In this document: positions 56,939 to 64,000 of the stretch, piece after piece | How the letters are laid out: each line of letters starts with the position of its first letter | Numbering within the stretch: the first letter of the stretch is position 1 | Source of the DNA: Lentzea aerocolonigenes | GTDB lineage: Bacteria; Actinomycetota; Actinomycetes; Mycobacteriales; Pseudonocardiaceae | Direction: 5' to 3' | Length of the DNA stretch: 64,000 bases | Assembly (NCBI RefSeq): GCF_000974445.1 | Contig: NZ_BBOJ01000007.1 | Span: forward strand, 62,001 to 126,000 | Program-made: the position numbers and the translations under genes | The notes under the pieces: generated by a model | Told to the model about the DNA's origin: nothing | Databases searched by the model: none | The model's input: the letters and a program-made list of their open reading frames with translations, nothing else

Positions 56939-56952
56939 CGGCGCCTCACGTG

Positions 56953-56986
56953 CGGATCCCGCACCGGCGATCCGGTGCGGGATCCG
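56953..56986. terminator. second of two tandem hairpins between convergent genes
   Basis: CGGATCCCGCACCGG / CCGGTGCGGGATCCG, a perfect 15-bp stem with a 4-base loop, just before the stop (56994) of the minus-strand GH43 gene. The stem sequence is nearly the same as that of the first hairpin, so the pair is a duplication. Confidence 0.8.
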
Positions 56987-56993
56987 CCGCATC

Positions 56994-58949
56994 TCACGGG
57001 GTCGACAGCTCGAACCGCTGCACGTTCACCGCTCCGCCCAGCGCCTGCGTGGCGTGGTTGAAGATGCCGAACCGGTACCCCATGAAGAACTGCCACTCGC
57101 TCTTCAACGTGAAGGCCGTCCCGAGCGGCGTGAACGTCACCCCGTCCGTGCTGTAGGAGAACCGGGCCTGCCTGCCACTCCCCGGCCGGATGTCCGCGTT
57201 GGCGCGCAACCAGATCCGGGTGCCGGTGAAGTTCGCGCTCGCGATCTCCGTGCCGGTGCCGGTGGTGTTCCAGTTGCCGTCCATGGTCAGCCCGTTGACC
57301 ATGACGACCCGGTTGCGGCCGTTGTCCCGCTTGATCCCGATCCACGCCGACGAGTCGCGCAGCATCGCGAGTCCGGTGCGGTCGCCGTCGCGCATCGACG
57401 TGAGGTCGAGCGTGACGGTGCCGGTGGACGACGGTCCCTGGATCCGGTGGGTCAACGTGTTGCGGGCGTTGTACAGGTCATTGGTCACGGTGGCGGTGGA
57501 CAACCGCAGGCCGTTGTTGACGCTGTACTTCGTGGTGTCCGGGTTGTGGTTCCACTCCCACTGCGGCCCCAGTTGCGTGCCCTGGAACGTGTCCACCCCT
57601 GTCATGGGTTTGACCTGGCGTGGCGGGGCCGGCAGGTTCGGCATCGGGTAGGTCGCGCCCCAGCCTCCGTTGACGGTGGTGATGCGCGGCCAGCCGTCGG
57701 CGGTCCAGGTGATCGGCGCGAGCACCGGCATGCGGCCGCCCGGGTAGGCGTCGATGAACGCCATGTAGTACCAGTCGCCGTTCTGCGTCTGCACCAGGCC
57801 GCCCTGGTGCGGCACTCCCGCGCCCTGCACCGGAGACGGCATGTTCAGCAGCACCTGCTGGACGGTGTACGGGCCGAACGGGCTCGACGCCTTGAGCACG
57901 TACTGGCCGTTCGCGGGCCTGGTCAGCCAGATGTAGTAGCTGCCGTTGCGCTTGTAGAACCTGGCGCCTTCCAGGGTTCCGATGTTGGAGGGCGTCTGGA
58001 ACACCTGCTGCGACCGCACCTCGGACTTCCCGTCCGCCGAGAGCTGCGCGACGCTGATCTGGGTGTTGCCGTACGCGACGTACATCGTGTCGTTGTCGTC
58101 GACCAGCATCCCGGCGTCGTAGTAGCACTTGTTGATGGTGGACAGCTTCGACCACTGCCCGTCGACCGCGGCGGCCGTGTAGATGTGGGTCTGGGCGAAG
58201 TCGATGCACCCACCCCAGTAGAACGTGTTGTTGCTCTTGCGGTGGTTGAGGAACGACGCCCAGATGCCGCGCACGTAGCCCCTGCCGCCGTTGAGGTCGT
58301 ACTTGGCGCCGAAGTCCAGTCGCGGCACCGAGTGTCCGGCGTACTCCCAGTTCACCAGGTCGTAGGAACGCAGGACCGGCGCGCCCGGCGAGTAGTGCAT
58401 GGTCGAGGCCGAGTAGTAGTACGTGTCGCCCACGCGGATGATGTCGCCGTCCGCGAAGTCCTGCCACATCACCGGGTTCTTGAACGTGGTGGCCTGTGGC
58501 GGCGTGGTCGTGGTGGTAGTGGTGGTGGTCGTCGTCGTGGGAGTTCCGGTGTCGTTGCAGGTGACACCGTTGAGCCGGAACGACGTCGGGTCGGGGTTGG
58601 CCGAGGTGAACGTGCCGTTGAAGCCGAACTCGGCCTTGCCGCCGGCCGGGATCGCCGCGTTGTGGGAGACGTTGCGCGCTTTCACCTCGCCGCCGCTCTG
58701 CGTGATCTCGGCGTTCCAGTGCTGTCCGACCTGCTGGCCAGAGGCGTAGGTCCACTCGAGCGTCCAGCCGTTGATCGCGTCACCGGTGTTCGTGATGGAC
58801 ACGGACGCGCCGAAGCCGCCCTGCCACTCGGAGGTCTTGGTGTAGGTGACCGAGCAGCCGGGAGCGGCCTGCGCGGCCGTGCTCGCGGCCAGTCCTCCTG
58901 CTACGAGGGTGAGTGCGGCGAGCGTCGCCGCGACGGGTGCGCGCCTCAT
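56994..58949 (-). CDS. secreted GH43 arabinofuranosidase/xylosidase with N-terminal CBM2
   Basis: A 651-residue exported enzyme: signal peptide (about 1-28), CBM2 (about 29-131), polythreonine linker (about 135-149), a GH43 propeller (about 155-455: NPVMWQDFADGDIIRVGDTYYYSAST, with DAGMLVDDND and GTLEGARFY) and a C-terminal beta-sandwich (about 465-651, LGPQWEWNHNPD) typical of the xylosidase/arabinofuranosidase subgroup. The ATG overlaps the GH27 stop (ATGA). It is the last gene of a four-gene hemicellulase operon. The CBM2 and linker closely resemble those of the GH62 protein two genes upstream. Confidence 0.93.
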   Translation of the reverse strand: MRRAPVAATLAALTLVAGGLAASTAAQAAPGCSVTYTKTSEWQGGFGASVSITNTGDAINGWTLEWTYASGQQVGQHWNAEITQSGGEVKARNVSHNAAIPAGGKAEFGFNGTFTSANPDPTSFRLNGVTCNDTGTPTTTTTTTTTTTTPPQATTFKNPVMWQDFADGDIIRVGDTYYYSASTMHYSPGAPVLRSYDLVNWEYAGHSVPRLDFGAKYDLNGGRGYVRGIWASFLNHRKSNNTFYWGGCIDFAQTHIYTAAAVDGQWSKLSTINKCYYDAGMLVDDNDTMYVAYGNTQISVAQLSADGKSEVRSQQVFQTPSNIGTLEGARFYKRNGSYYIWLTRPANGQYVLKASSPFGPYTVQQVLLNMPSPVQGAGVPHQGGLVQTQNGDWYYMAFIDAYPGGRMPVLAPITWTADGWPRITTVNGGWGATYPMPNLPAPPRQVKPMTGVDTFQGTQLGPQWEWNHNPDTTKYSVNNGLRLSTATVTNDLYNARNTLTHRIQGPSSTGTVTLDLTSMRDGDRTGLAMLRDSSAWIGIKRDNGRNRVVMVNGLTMDGNWNTTGTGTEIASANFTGTRIWLRANADIRPGSGRQARFSYSTDGVTFTPLGTAFTLKSEWQFFMGYRFGIFNHATQALGGAVNVQRFELSTP

Positions 58950-60688
58950 GATCGTGACCACCTCTGGTTGGTCTGACCGTTGCAGGTCCACAGCACGAGC
59001 CGAGATCCGTTCGTCGTGCCCGACCGTTCTACGTCCAGGCACAGGCCCGCGTTGGCGTTGCGCAGTGATCCGTCGGATCCCAGCGTCCAGCGCTGGTTCG
59101 CCTGGCCGTTGCACGACCAGATGATCACGCGCGTGCCGTTGGCGGTGCCCTGGTTGTAGGCGTCGAGGCACTTGTCGCCGAACACGCGGACCTCACCGTT
59201 CGGCCAGCTGGTCCACTGCTGGCTCGCGGGGGTGAGGCAGTCCTGGATCACGGTGTTCGCCCCGGCGGCGGTGGAGGAGTTCTCGACGTCGAGGCAGCGG
59301 TTCGAAGCCGCTCCGCGCAGCCGCGAGGTGGTGGCCTGGATCGGGCTGCCGCCGGTGACCTTGAAGGCGACGACACCGTGCGCGGGGACCGAAGCGGAGA
59401 TCGCACCCGAGCTCGCCGACGTGCCGCCGGTCCACAGGTCGGTCAGCGTCAGGTTCGTGCCGGACACGCCGATCTGGGCGGCCGTGGTGCTGATCGTCGT
59501 CGTGCCGCTCCCCCGGTTGAACAGGCCGACGGCGACCGTGCCGTCCGACAGCGGCTTGACGAACACCTCGGTGGCGCCGTCGTCACGCACTCGCCGGCCA
59601 CCGGCGCCCAGAGCGTCCTGGTTCACCGCGATCAGCCGCGAGTTGCGCAGGATCGCGCTCACGTCGGCCGACATGGTGCGGATGTCGTTGCCCGCCATCA
59701 GGGGCGCGGCCATCAGCGACCACAGCGTGAAGTGCGAGCGGGACTCGGTGAGGGAGAGTCCTGGCCGTCCGACGACCAGCATGTCCGGGTCGTTCCAGTG
59801 GCCGGGGCCTGCCTGGACGGCGAGCGGGGCGGTGATGTCGAGGACGTTGCCCACGCCCATCGGGTAGCTGTTGACGTTGTTGTTCTGCCAGATGTCGAGC
59901 AGGTCCTCGGTGGTGCGCCACAGGTCGGCGACCTCGCCCCAGTTGTACTTGTCGCCGGTCGGGCTGTGGAAGCTGTTGGAGTTGATGCTGTAGACGATCG
60001 GACGTCCGGTGCCGCGCAACGCGTCCCGCATGATCGTGAACCGGGCGATCTGCTCGTCGCGGGTGCCGGCACCCGAGCACCAGTCGTACTTGAGGTAGTC
60101 GACGCCCCACGACGCGAACGTGCGGGCGTCCTGGACCTCGTGCCCCTTGCTGCCGGTCGCGCCGGGGAACGCGCCGGTGCCCTGGGCGCACGTCTTCTCG
60201 TTCGGCGCCTGGTAGATGCCGAACTTGAGGCCACGCGCGTGGATGTAGTCGCCGAGCGCCTTCATGCCGCTGGAGAACTTCGTGGGGTGCGCGCGGAGGT
60301 TGCCCTGGCCGTCGCGCTGCGGGTCGAACCAGCAGTCGTCGACGACCACGTACTGGTAGCCGGCGTCGCGCATGCCGGACGAGACCATCGTGTCGGCGGC
60401 CTGGCGGACCTGGGCCTCGGTGATGCCGCAGCCGAAGCTGTTCCAGCTGTTCCAGCCGAGAGGCGGGGTCAGCGCGGGGCTGCCGGGTGCGGCCGGGGTG
60501 ACGTGCCCGGCGTCGGTGGCGGCCGCGGAACGGGCGGCGCGGGCCGCGGACGCGGCGTCGACCCCCGTACCCGCGGCGGACGCGGCGTCGGCGACCAGTC
60601 CGGTGCCCGCGGACGCGGCGGGTGCGGTGATCGTCGCGAGTGCTGTCAGCGCCGCGGCAACGAGGTGCGGCAGTCTCCTGGGCATCAT
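58946..60688 (-). CDS. secreted GH27 alpha-galactosidase with ricin-B lectin domain
   Basis: A 580-residue exported enzyme: signal peptide (about 1-27), an Ala-rich spacer (about 28-70), a GH27 barrel (about 75-355) and beta-domain, and a C-terminal ricin-B lectin (about 455-580). LGWNSWNSFGC and VVDDCWF are diagnostic; YLKYDWC holds the nucleophile Asp, and the acid/base is expected in WRTTEDLLD. It removes alpha-galactose (or beta-L-arabinopyranose, for some relatives) from galactomannan or arabinogalactan. It follows GH62 by 65 bases and overlaps the GH43 start. Confidence 0.93.
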   Translation of the reverse strand: MMPRRLPHLVAAALTALATITAPAASAGTGLVADAASAAGTGVDAASAARAARSAAATDAGHVTPAAPGSPALTPPLGWNSWNSFGCGITEAQVRQAADTMVSSGMRDAGYQYVVVDDCWFDPQRDGQGNLRAHPTKFSSGMKALGDYIHARGLKFGIYQAPNEKTCAQGTGAFPGATGSKGHEVQDARTFASWGVDYLKYDWCSGAGTRDEQIARFTIMRDALRGTGRPIVYSINSNSFHSPTGDKYNWGEVADLWRTTEDLLDIWQNNNVNSYPMGVGNVLDITAPLAVQAGPGHWNDPDMLVVGRPGLSLTESRSHFTLWSLMAAPLMAGNDIRTMSADVSAILRNSRLIAVNQDALGAGGRRVRDDGATEVFVKPLSDGTVAVGLFNRGSGTTTISTTAAQIGVSGTNLTLTDLWTGGTSASSGAISASVPAHGVVAFKVTGGSPIQATTSRLRGAASNRCLDVENSSTAAGANTVIQDCLTPASQQWTSWPNGEVRVFGDKCLDAYNQGTANGTRVIIWSCNGQANQRWTLGSDGSLRNANAGLCLDVERSGTTNGSRLVLWTCNGQTNQRWSRS

Positions 60689-60753
60689 CGCCCCTTTCTC
60701 GAAGCAGGGAGACGCCGCCGGTGCGGGTTTCCGGCGGCGTCGGTCCTGGGGTG

Positions 60754-62220
60754 TCAGCAGGTCGAGTTGGTCTGCGTCAGCAGGCCCAGACGCCAGGGCC
60801 AGTGGTTGTACTCACCACCCGCGCCCGGATCCATGCCCTGGTAGAGGAACTTGAGCTGGCAGGGGTTGATCTCCATCGTCTGGTCCACGCCGGCGCGGAT
60901 CATCTCGCCGTGGCTGATGTCGCGCGTCCACTGTCCACTCGGGAACGTGACGTTGTTGCTCCTGGCGAACGGGTTGGACTCCTCTGCGGCCAGTGCGGTC
61001 CACGGGCCGGTGATCGCGGGCGCGGTCCAGGTGCGGAACCAGCGCCTGCCGTCGGACCCGATGGCCTCGTGCACCAGCAGCCACTGGTTCTTGCCCGCCA
61101 CCTTGTAGACGTTGGAGGCCTCGAACAACCTGTTCTTGTTCGAGTCCTGCAACGCGATGACGGTGTTGGTGAACCCGTTGGGGAACTGGGCCATCGTCGT
61201 CTCGGAGCGGTAGAGGTGACCGTTGTCGTCGGACGAGAACAGGTAGCACTTGGCGGTGTCGCACACCAGCCAGAAGTCGACCCAGTAGCCGTTGCCGATG
61301 TTGTCGCGGATGATCTGCGGCATGCCGTTGGCGTAGAAGTTCTTCGGTGCCGACCACGACGACGGGTTCGAGATGTCCGTGGTCGTGGAGTACGACGCGT
61401 TCGAGCCCGTCTGGTAGACGAGGTACCAGAGACGTTGTGGCGCGAAGTAGAACACGTGCGGTGCGGCCTTGTAGCCACTGCCGACCGGTGTGCGATCGAG
61501 GTAGTAGTGCGGCGCCGAGGCGGCCTGCGACCAGTCGCTGAAGCTCGTGTACATCAGGTTGTAGCCGTTGGTGTACACCGAGGCGAACACGTGGTACTTG
61601 CCGTTGTAGTACACCACGCTCGGGTCCTTGACCGAGTACACGGTCGGGTGCGCGCTGTCCGGCTTCGGACTGATCAACGCACCGCTCGACGACCAGCGGA
61701 AGCTCGACGGCAGGTTGCCCACCGGCGGGTTGTCCGTTGTCGTCGTCGTGGTGGTCGTGGTCGTGGTCGTGGTGGTCGGGCCGACGTCTCCGGTGCACAG
61801 CGTGCCGTTGAGGGTGAACGCAGTGGGGTTCGGGTTGGTCGTGCCGGTGGAGGAACCGTTGAACCCGAACTCGACCCGGCCGCCCGTCGGGATCGCCGGG
61901 TTGTACGAGACGTTGCGGGCGGTGACCTCGCTGCCCGACTGGGTCACCTCGGCGTTCCAGGCCTGCTTCACCTGCTGGCCGGCACCGAAGCTCCAGGTCA
62001 GCGTCCAGCCGTTGACGGCGTCACCGAGGTTGGTGACGACGACGCCGGCGGTGAACCCACCGTCCCATTGCGACGGTGCGGAGTAGGTCACCGAGCACCC
62101 CGGTGCGGCCGCGGCGGGAGGCACCGTCACGGCGGCGAGCGCGGACATCGCGACGATCGGCACGGCCGCCAAGGCCGTGAGCCGGACACGGCGGGAGCGG
62201 AACAGTCGTGCGAGGAACAT
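60754..62220 (-). CDS. secreted GH62 alpha-L-arabinofuranosidase with N-terminal CBM2
   Basis: A 488-residue exported enzyme: signal peptide (about 1-38), CBM2 (about 40-143), polythreonine linker (about 149-163) and a GH62 five-bladed propeller (about 172-488). [35 protein letters not shown] (catalytic base Asp) and [14 protein letters not shown] are GH62 hallmarks. It strips arabinose from arabinoxylan. The ATG at 62220 has AAGGGTG upstream; GTG 62226 is an alternative. It follows the esterase gene by 32 bases. Confidence 0.95.
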   Translation of the reverse strand: MFLARLFRSRRVRLTALAAVPIVAMSALAAVTVPPAAAAPGCSVTYSAPSQWDGGFTAGVVVTNLGDAVNGWTLTWSFGAGQQVKQAWNAEVTQSGSEVTARNVSYNPAIPTGGRVEFGFNGSSTGTTNPNPTAFTLNGTLCTGDVGPTTTTTTTTTTTTTTDNPPVGNLPSSFRWSSSGALISPKPDSAHPTVYSVKDPSVVYYNGKYHVFASVYTNGYNLMYTSFSDWSQAASAPHYYLDRTPVGSGYKAAPHVFYFAPQRLWYLVYQTGSNASYSTTTDISNPSSWSAPKNFYANGMPQIIRDNIGNGYWVDFWLVCDTAKCYLFSSDDNGHLYRSETTMAQFPNGFTNTVIALQDSNKNRLFEASNVYKVAGKNQWLLVHEAIGSDGRRWFRTWTAPAITGPWTALAAEESNPFARSNNVTFPSGQWTRDISHGEMIRAGVDQTMEINPCQLKFLYQGMDPGAGGEYNHWPWRLGLLTQTNSTC

Positions 62221-62252
62221 GATCACCCTTCGTCGTCGGAGGGAGGCAGGGG

Positions 62253-63254
62253 TCACGGACTGGCGCAGGTGGCGGCACCGACGGCCGGCGCACCGGAACC
62301 GGAGGCGAGGAAGCCGAACGTAGCGGTGGCGCCGGGGTCGACCGTGCCGTTGTAGGCGGCGTTCGTGACCGTGACCGACCCGCTGGCGGTGCCGCCCCAG
62401 ATCTGGCCGATCGCGTGGCCGCCCGGCAGGGTGAACCGGACCGTCCAGCCGTTGATCGCGGCCGCGGTGGGGTTGGCGACGGTGACCTCGGCCTGGAAGC
62501 CTCCGCTCCAGGTGCTGACGATCTTCGACGTCGCCGTGCACGTGCCACCGGGCTGCTGCGGGTCGCCGATGCTGCCGGGCACCGAGGCGAGGGCGTTGTA
62601 CCAGACCGTGGCCATCTTGCTGTAGCCCGCGGCGTTGGGGTGGATGCCGTCGGGGAGATCGGAGATCGGCACCGCCGGGTACATGTCGACCACGTGCACC
62701 CGCTTGCCCGCCGCCGCTTTCGCCCGCAGCAACGGCACGATGGCGGCGTTGAAGTTGCGCACGGTGCCGTCGGCGAACCGGATCGGGATGATCGTCGCGA
62801 CGAACACCTCGGCGGACGGCGCCTGGTTCGTGATCTTGTCCACCAGCGCGGACAACCGTCGCGGTGCGCCGGCCGGGTCGCTGCCGTACATGTCGTTGGT
62901 GCCGATGTGCAGCAGGATCGTGCGCGGGGTGTAGGTGCGCAGCCAGTTGACGACGTTCGCGTCGATCTGCGCGATGGTCCAGCCGGGGTGGCCCTCGTGG
63001 TTGCGGTCGGGCATCGAGCCGGGACCGTCCGCCAGCGAGCCGACGAAGTCGACGTTGCGCCCGGCGGCCCGCAGCTTCGTGCCGAGATCGAGCCGGTAGC
63101 CGCCGATCGAGCCGCCCTGGGTGATCGAGTCGCCCAGCGGCATCACGCGCACCGGGTCGGCCGCCTCCACAGTGGACTGATCGGCGACAGCGGGTGAGAC
63201 CGCCAGCAGGGTGGTGATCAGCGCGGCGCACAGAGCCTTGAGCGGGTTCGGCAT
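62253..63254 (-). CDS. secreted SGNH/CE3-type esterase with C-terminal CBM2
   Basis: A 333-residue exported esterase: signal peptide (about 1-24), an SGNH hydrolase domain (about 32-222; [10 protein letters not shown] with the Ser, IGTNDMYG with the Asn, and DGIHPN with the Asp-His pair) and a CBM2 (about 233-331). The pattern fits CE3 acetylxylan esterases, which remove acetyl groups so GH62 and GH43 can act. GGGAAGG precedes the ATG. It is the first gene of the hemicellulase operon and has LacI-type operators upstream. Confidence 0.9.
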   Translation of the reverse strand: MPNPLKALCAALITTLLAVSPAVADQSTVEAADPVRVMPLGDSITQGGSIGGYRLDLGTKLRAAGRNVDFVGSLADGPGSMPDRNHEGHPGWTIAQIDANVVNWLRTYTPRTILLHIGTNDMYGSDPAGAPRRLSALVDKITNQAPSAEVFVATIIPIRFADGTVRNFNAAIVPLLRAKAAAGKRVHVVDMYPAVPISDLPDGIHPNAAGYSKMATVWYNALASVPGSIGDPQQPGGTCTATSKIVSTWSGGFQAEVTVANPTAAAINGWTVRFTLPGGHAIGQIWGGTASGSVTVTNAAYNGTVDPGATATFGFLASGSGAPAVGAATCASP

Positions 63255-63327
63255 GACAGAGCCTTCCCGGGAGGAACCGGACACGTGGTCTGTCAGCAAT
63301 GTAACGAGGCCGTCACACTCGGTCAAA

Positions 63328-63355
63328 GCTAAACTTGTGAGCGTTAACGTTTAGC
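63328..63355. promoter_or_regulatory. LacI-type operator TGTGAGCGTTAACG inside a longer inverted repeat
   Basis: The core (63336-63349) matches the sites at 49797 and 49853. It is framed by GCTAAAC (63328-63334) and GTTTAGC (63349-63355), a perfect outer inverted repeat. It lies 74 bases before the esterase start and probably controls the four-gene hemicellulase operon. Confidence 0.65.
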
Positions 63356-63363
63356 AAACAGCG

Positions 63364-63378
63364 TTCGACACTGTCGAA
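63364..63378. promoter_or_regulatory. perfect palindrome TTCGACACTGTCGAA
   Basis: Seven-base arms around one base, between the LacI gene end and the hemicellulase operon. It differs by a one-base spacer change from the palindrome at 35362-35377, suggesting a shared regulator. Confidence 0.5.
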
Positions 63379-63401
63379 TTCCGTTCGATGCCAACAAGAT
63401 C

Positions 63402-63415
63402 TGTTAACGCAAACA
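63402..63415. promoter_or_regulatory. second LacI-type site TGTTAACGCAAACA
   Basis: Matches the complement of TGTGAGCGTTAACA in 12 of 14 positions and abuts the LacI stop. With the site at 63336 it forms a pair 66 bases apart, like the pair before the importer at 49915. Confidence 0.5.
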
Positions 63416-64000
63416 TCAGTGCGGCGGAGCCACCGACGCACCCTCTCGCACCGGCATCGGCACACGGTGGATCATCGGTGCCCGAGCACGGCGTTCACGC
63501 CGTTCCACCATCTCCACCAGCACCGCGACCGCACGCGCGCCGAGCTCGTAGTGCGGCAGGGCGACGGTGGTGAGCCGCGGGCGCATCCACGAGGCGATCG
63601 GGTGGTCGTCGAACCCGATCACCGACACGTCACCGGGCACCGACAGCCCGGCCTCACCCAGCGCCTGGTACGCCCCGAACGCCAGGCGGTCGTTGAAGCA
63701 GACCAGCGCCTTGGGCAGGTGGTGGCGCAGGAGCTCCCTGGTGGCGTCGTACCCGCACTCCGGAGTCCACTTCGGACACCGGTGCGCACTGACCACCTCG
63801 ACGCCCGCCGACCCGAACACCTCGTGCAGGCCGAGCAGGCGCTCCACGGCCGCGATGCTGTTCGGCGGCACGTCGTACGGCCCTGGCCCCGCGCCGATCA
63901 GGTGCACACCGCTGTCGTGCCCCGCGTCGACGAGGACGTGCGCCGCCGACCTGCCGCCCCGCACCTCGTCGGACACGACGGACGGGGTGTCGCGTCTCGT
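63416..64000 (-). CDS. LacI-family regulator, C-terminal part, cut by window edge
   Basis: The last 194 or so residues of a LacI-family regulator; the frame continues past base 64000. Visible parts are PSVVSDEVRGGRSAAHVLVDAGH, ECGYDATRELLRHHLPKALVCFNDRLAFGAYQALGEAGLSVPGDVSVIGFDDHP and MRPRLTTVALPHYELGARAV, the C-terminal sensor half. The helix-turn-helix lies outside the window. It is directly upstream of the hemicellulase operon, on the same strand, with related operators before that operon and before the importer at 49915. It probably responds to arabinose, xylose or their oligosaccharides (inference). Confidence 0.9.
   Translation of the reverse strand, partial: TRRDTPSVVSDEVRGGRSAAHVLVDAGHDSGVHLIGAGPGPYDVPPNSIAAVERLLGLHEVFGSAGVEVVSAHRCPKWTPECGYDATRELLRHHLPKALVCFNDRLAFGAYQALGEAGLSVPGDVSVIGFDDHPIASWMRPRLTTVALPHYELGARAVAVLVEMVERRERRARAPMIHRVPMPVREGASVAPPH

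Overview
The window is high-GC actinobacterial DNA with GTG starts, ATGA/GTGA stop-start overlaps, CUT1-type sugar importers lacking their own ATPase, AfsR/SARP-like regulators and secreted hydrolases carrying CBM2 and ricin-B (CBM13) modules. It looks like a soil Pseudonocardiales-type organism (Lentzea/Saccharothrix-like), although no rRNA or marker gene is present to prove this. Almost every gene concerns breakdown of plant cell-wall polysaccharide or use of the released sugars.

Layout. 1-6.5 kb: the end of a GH1 beta-glucosidase, a CebR/CelR-type LacI regulator, a small winged-helix-like protein, then a perfect cellulose-response operator and two secreted CBM2 enzymes (clan GH-A and GH5). 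6.5-10.5 kb: an alpha/beta hydrolase and LuxR regulator bracketed by an 86-bp direct repeat, then a divergent FMN reductase/TetR pair. 10.5-24.5 kb: the centrepiece, a divergent locus. Its minus arm encodes GntR, SDR, AKR, FAH hydrolase, lactonase, LarA, glycerate kinase, LarB, LarC and LarE. Its plus arm encodes an ABC importer, an enolase-superfamily dehydratase and a mutarotase. This is a complete oxidative L-fucose-type pathway fused to a nickel-pincer hydroxyacid racemase system.

24.8-41.5 kb: a beta-helix (GH141-like) enzyme, two small secreted proteins of unknown role, an AfsR-like regulator, a GH95 fucosidase/galactosidase, a P-loop protein, a LacI regulator with repeated TCGAACCGGTTCGA operators, a clan-A lectin hydrolase, and a GH9 cellulase under a second CebR/CelR box. 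41.5-49.6 kb (all minus): a second AfsR-like regulator, a ricin-B lectin, a sigma/anti-sigma pair and a GH74 xyloglucanase. 49.9-56.9 kb: a ChvE/GguAB-type sugar transporter and a two-domain GH43 protein. 57-63.3 kb (minus): an operon of SGNH/CE3-type esterase, GH62, GH27 and GH43. 63.4 kb to the end: a partial LacI regulator.

How it works together: GH74, GH9, GH5 and GH1 attack xyloglucan and cellulose; GH95 and perhaps the beta-helix enzyme release L-fucose or L-galactose; GH62, GH43, GH27 and the esterase debranch hemicellulose. At least three LacI-type circuits with distinct operators and one GntR circuit partition the responses. The oxidative locus would turn L-fucose into pyruvate plus L-lactate, or L-galactose into pyruvate plus L-glycerate, which would explain the coupled racemase and glycerate kinase. 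No tRNA, rRNA, CRISPR array, transposase or phage gene was seen.
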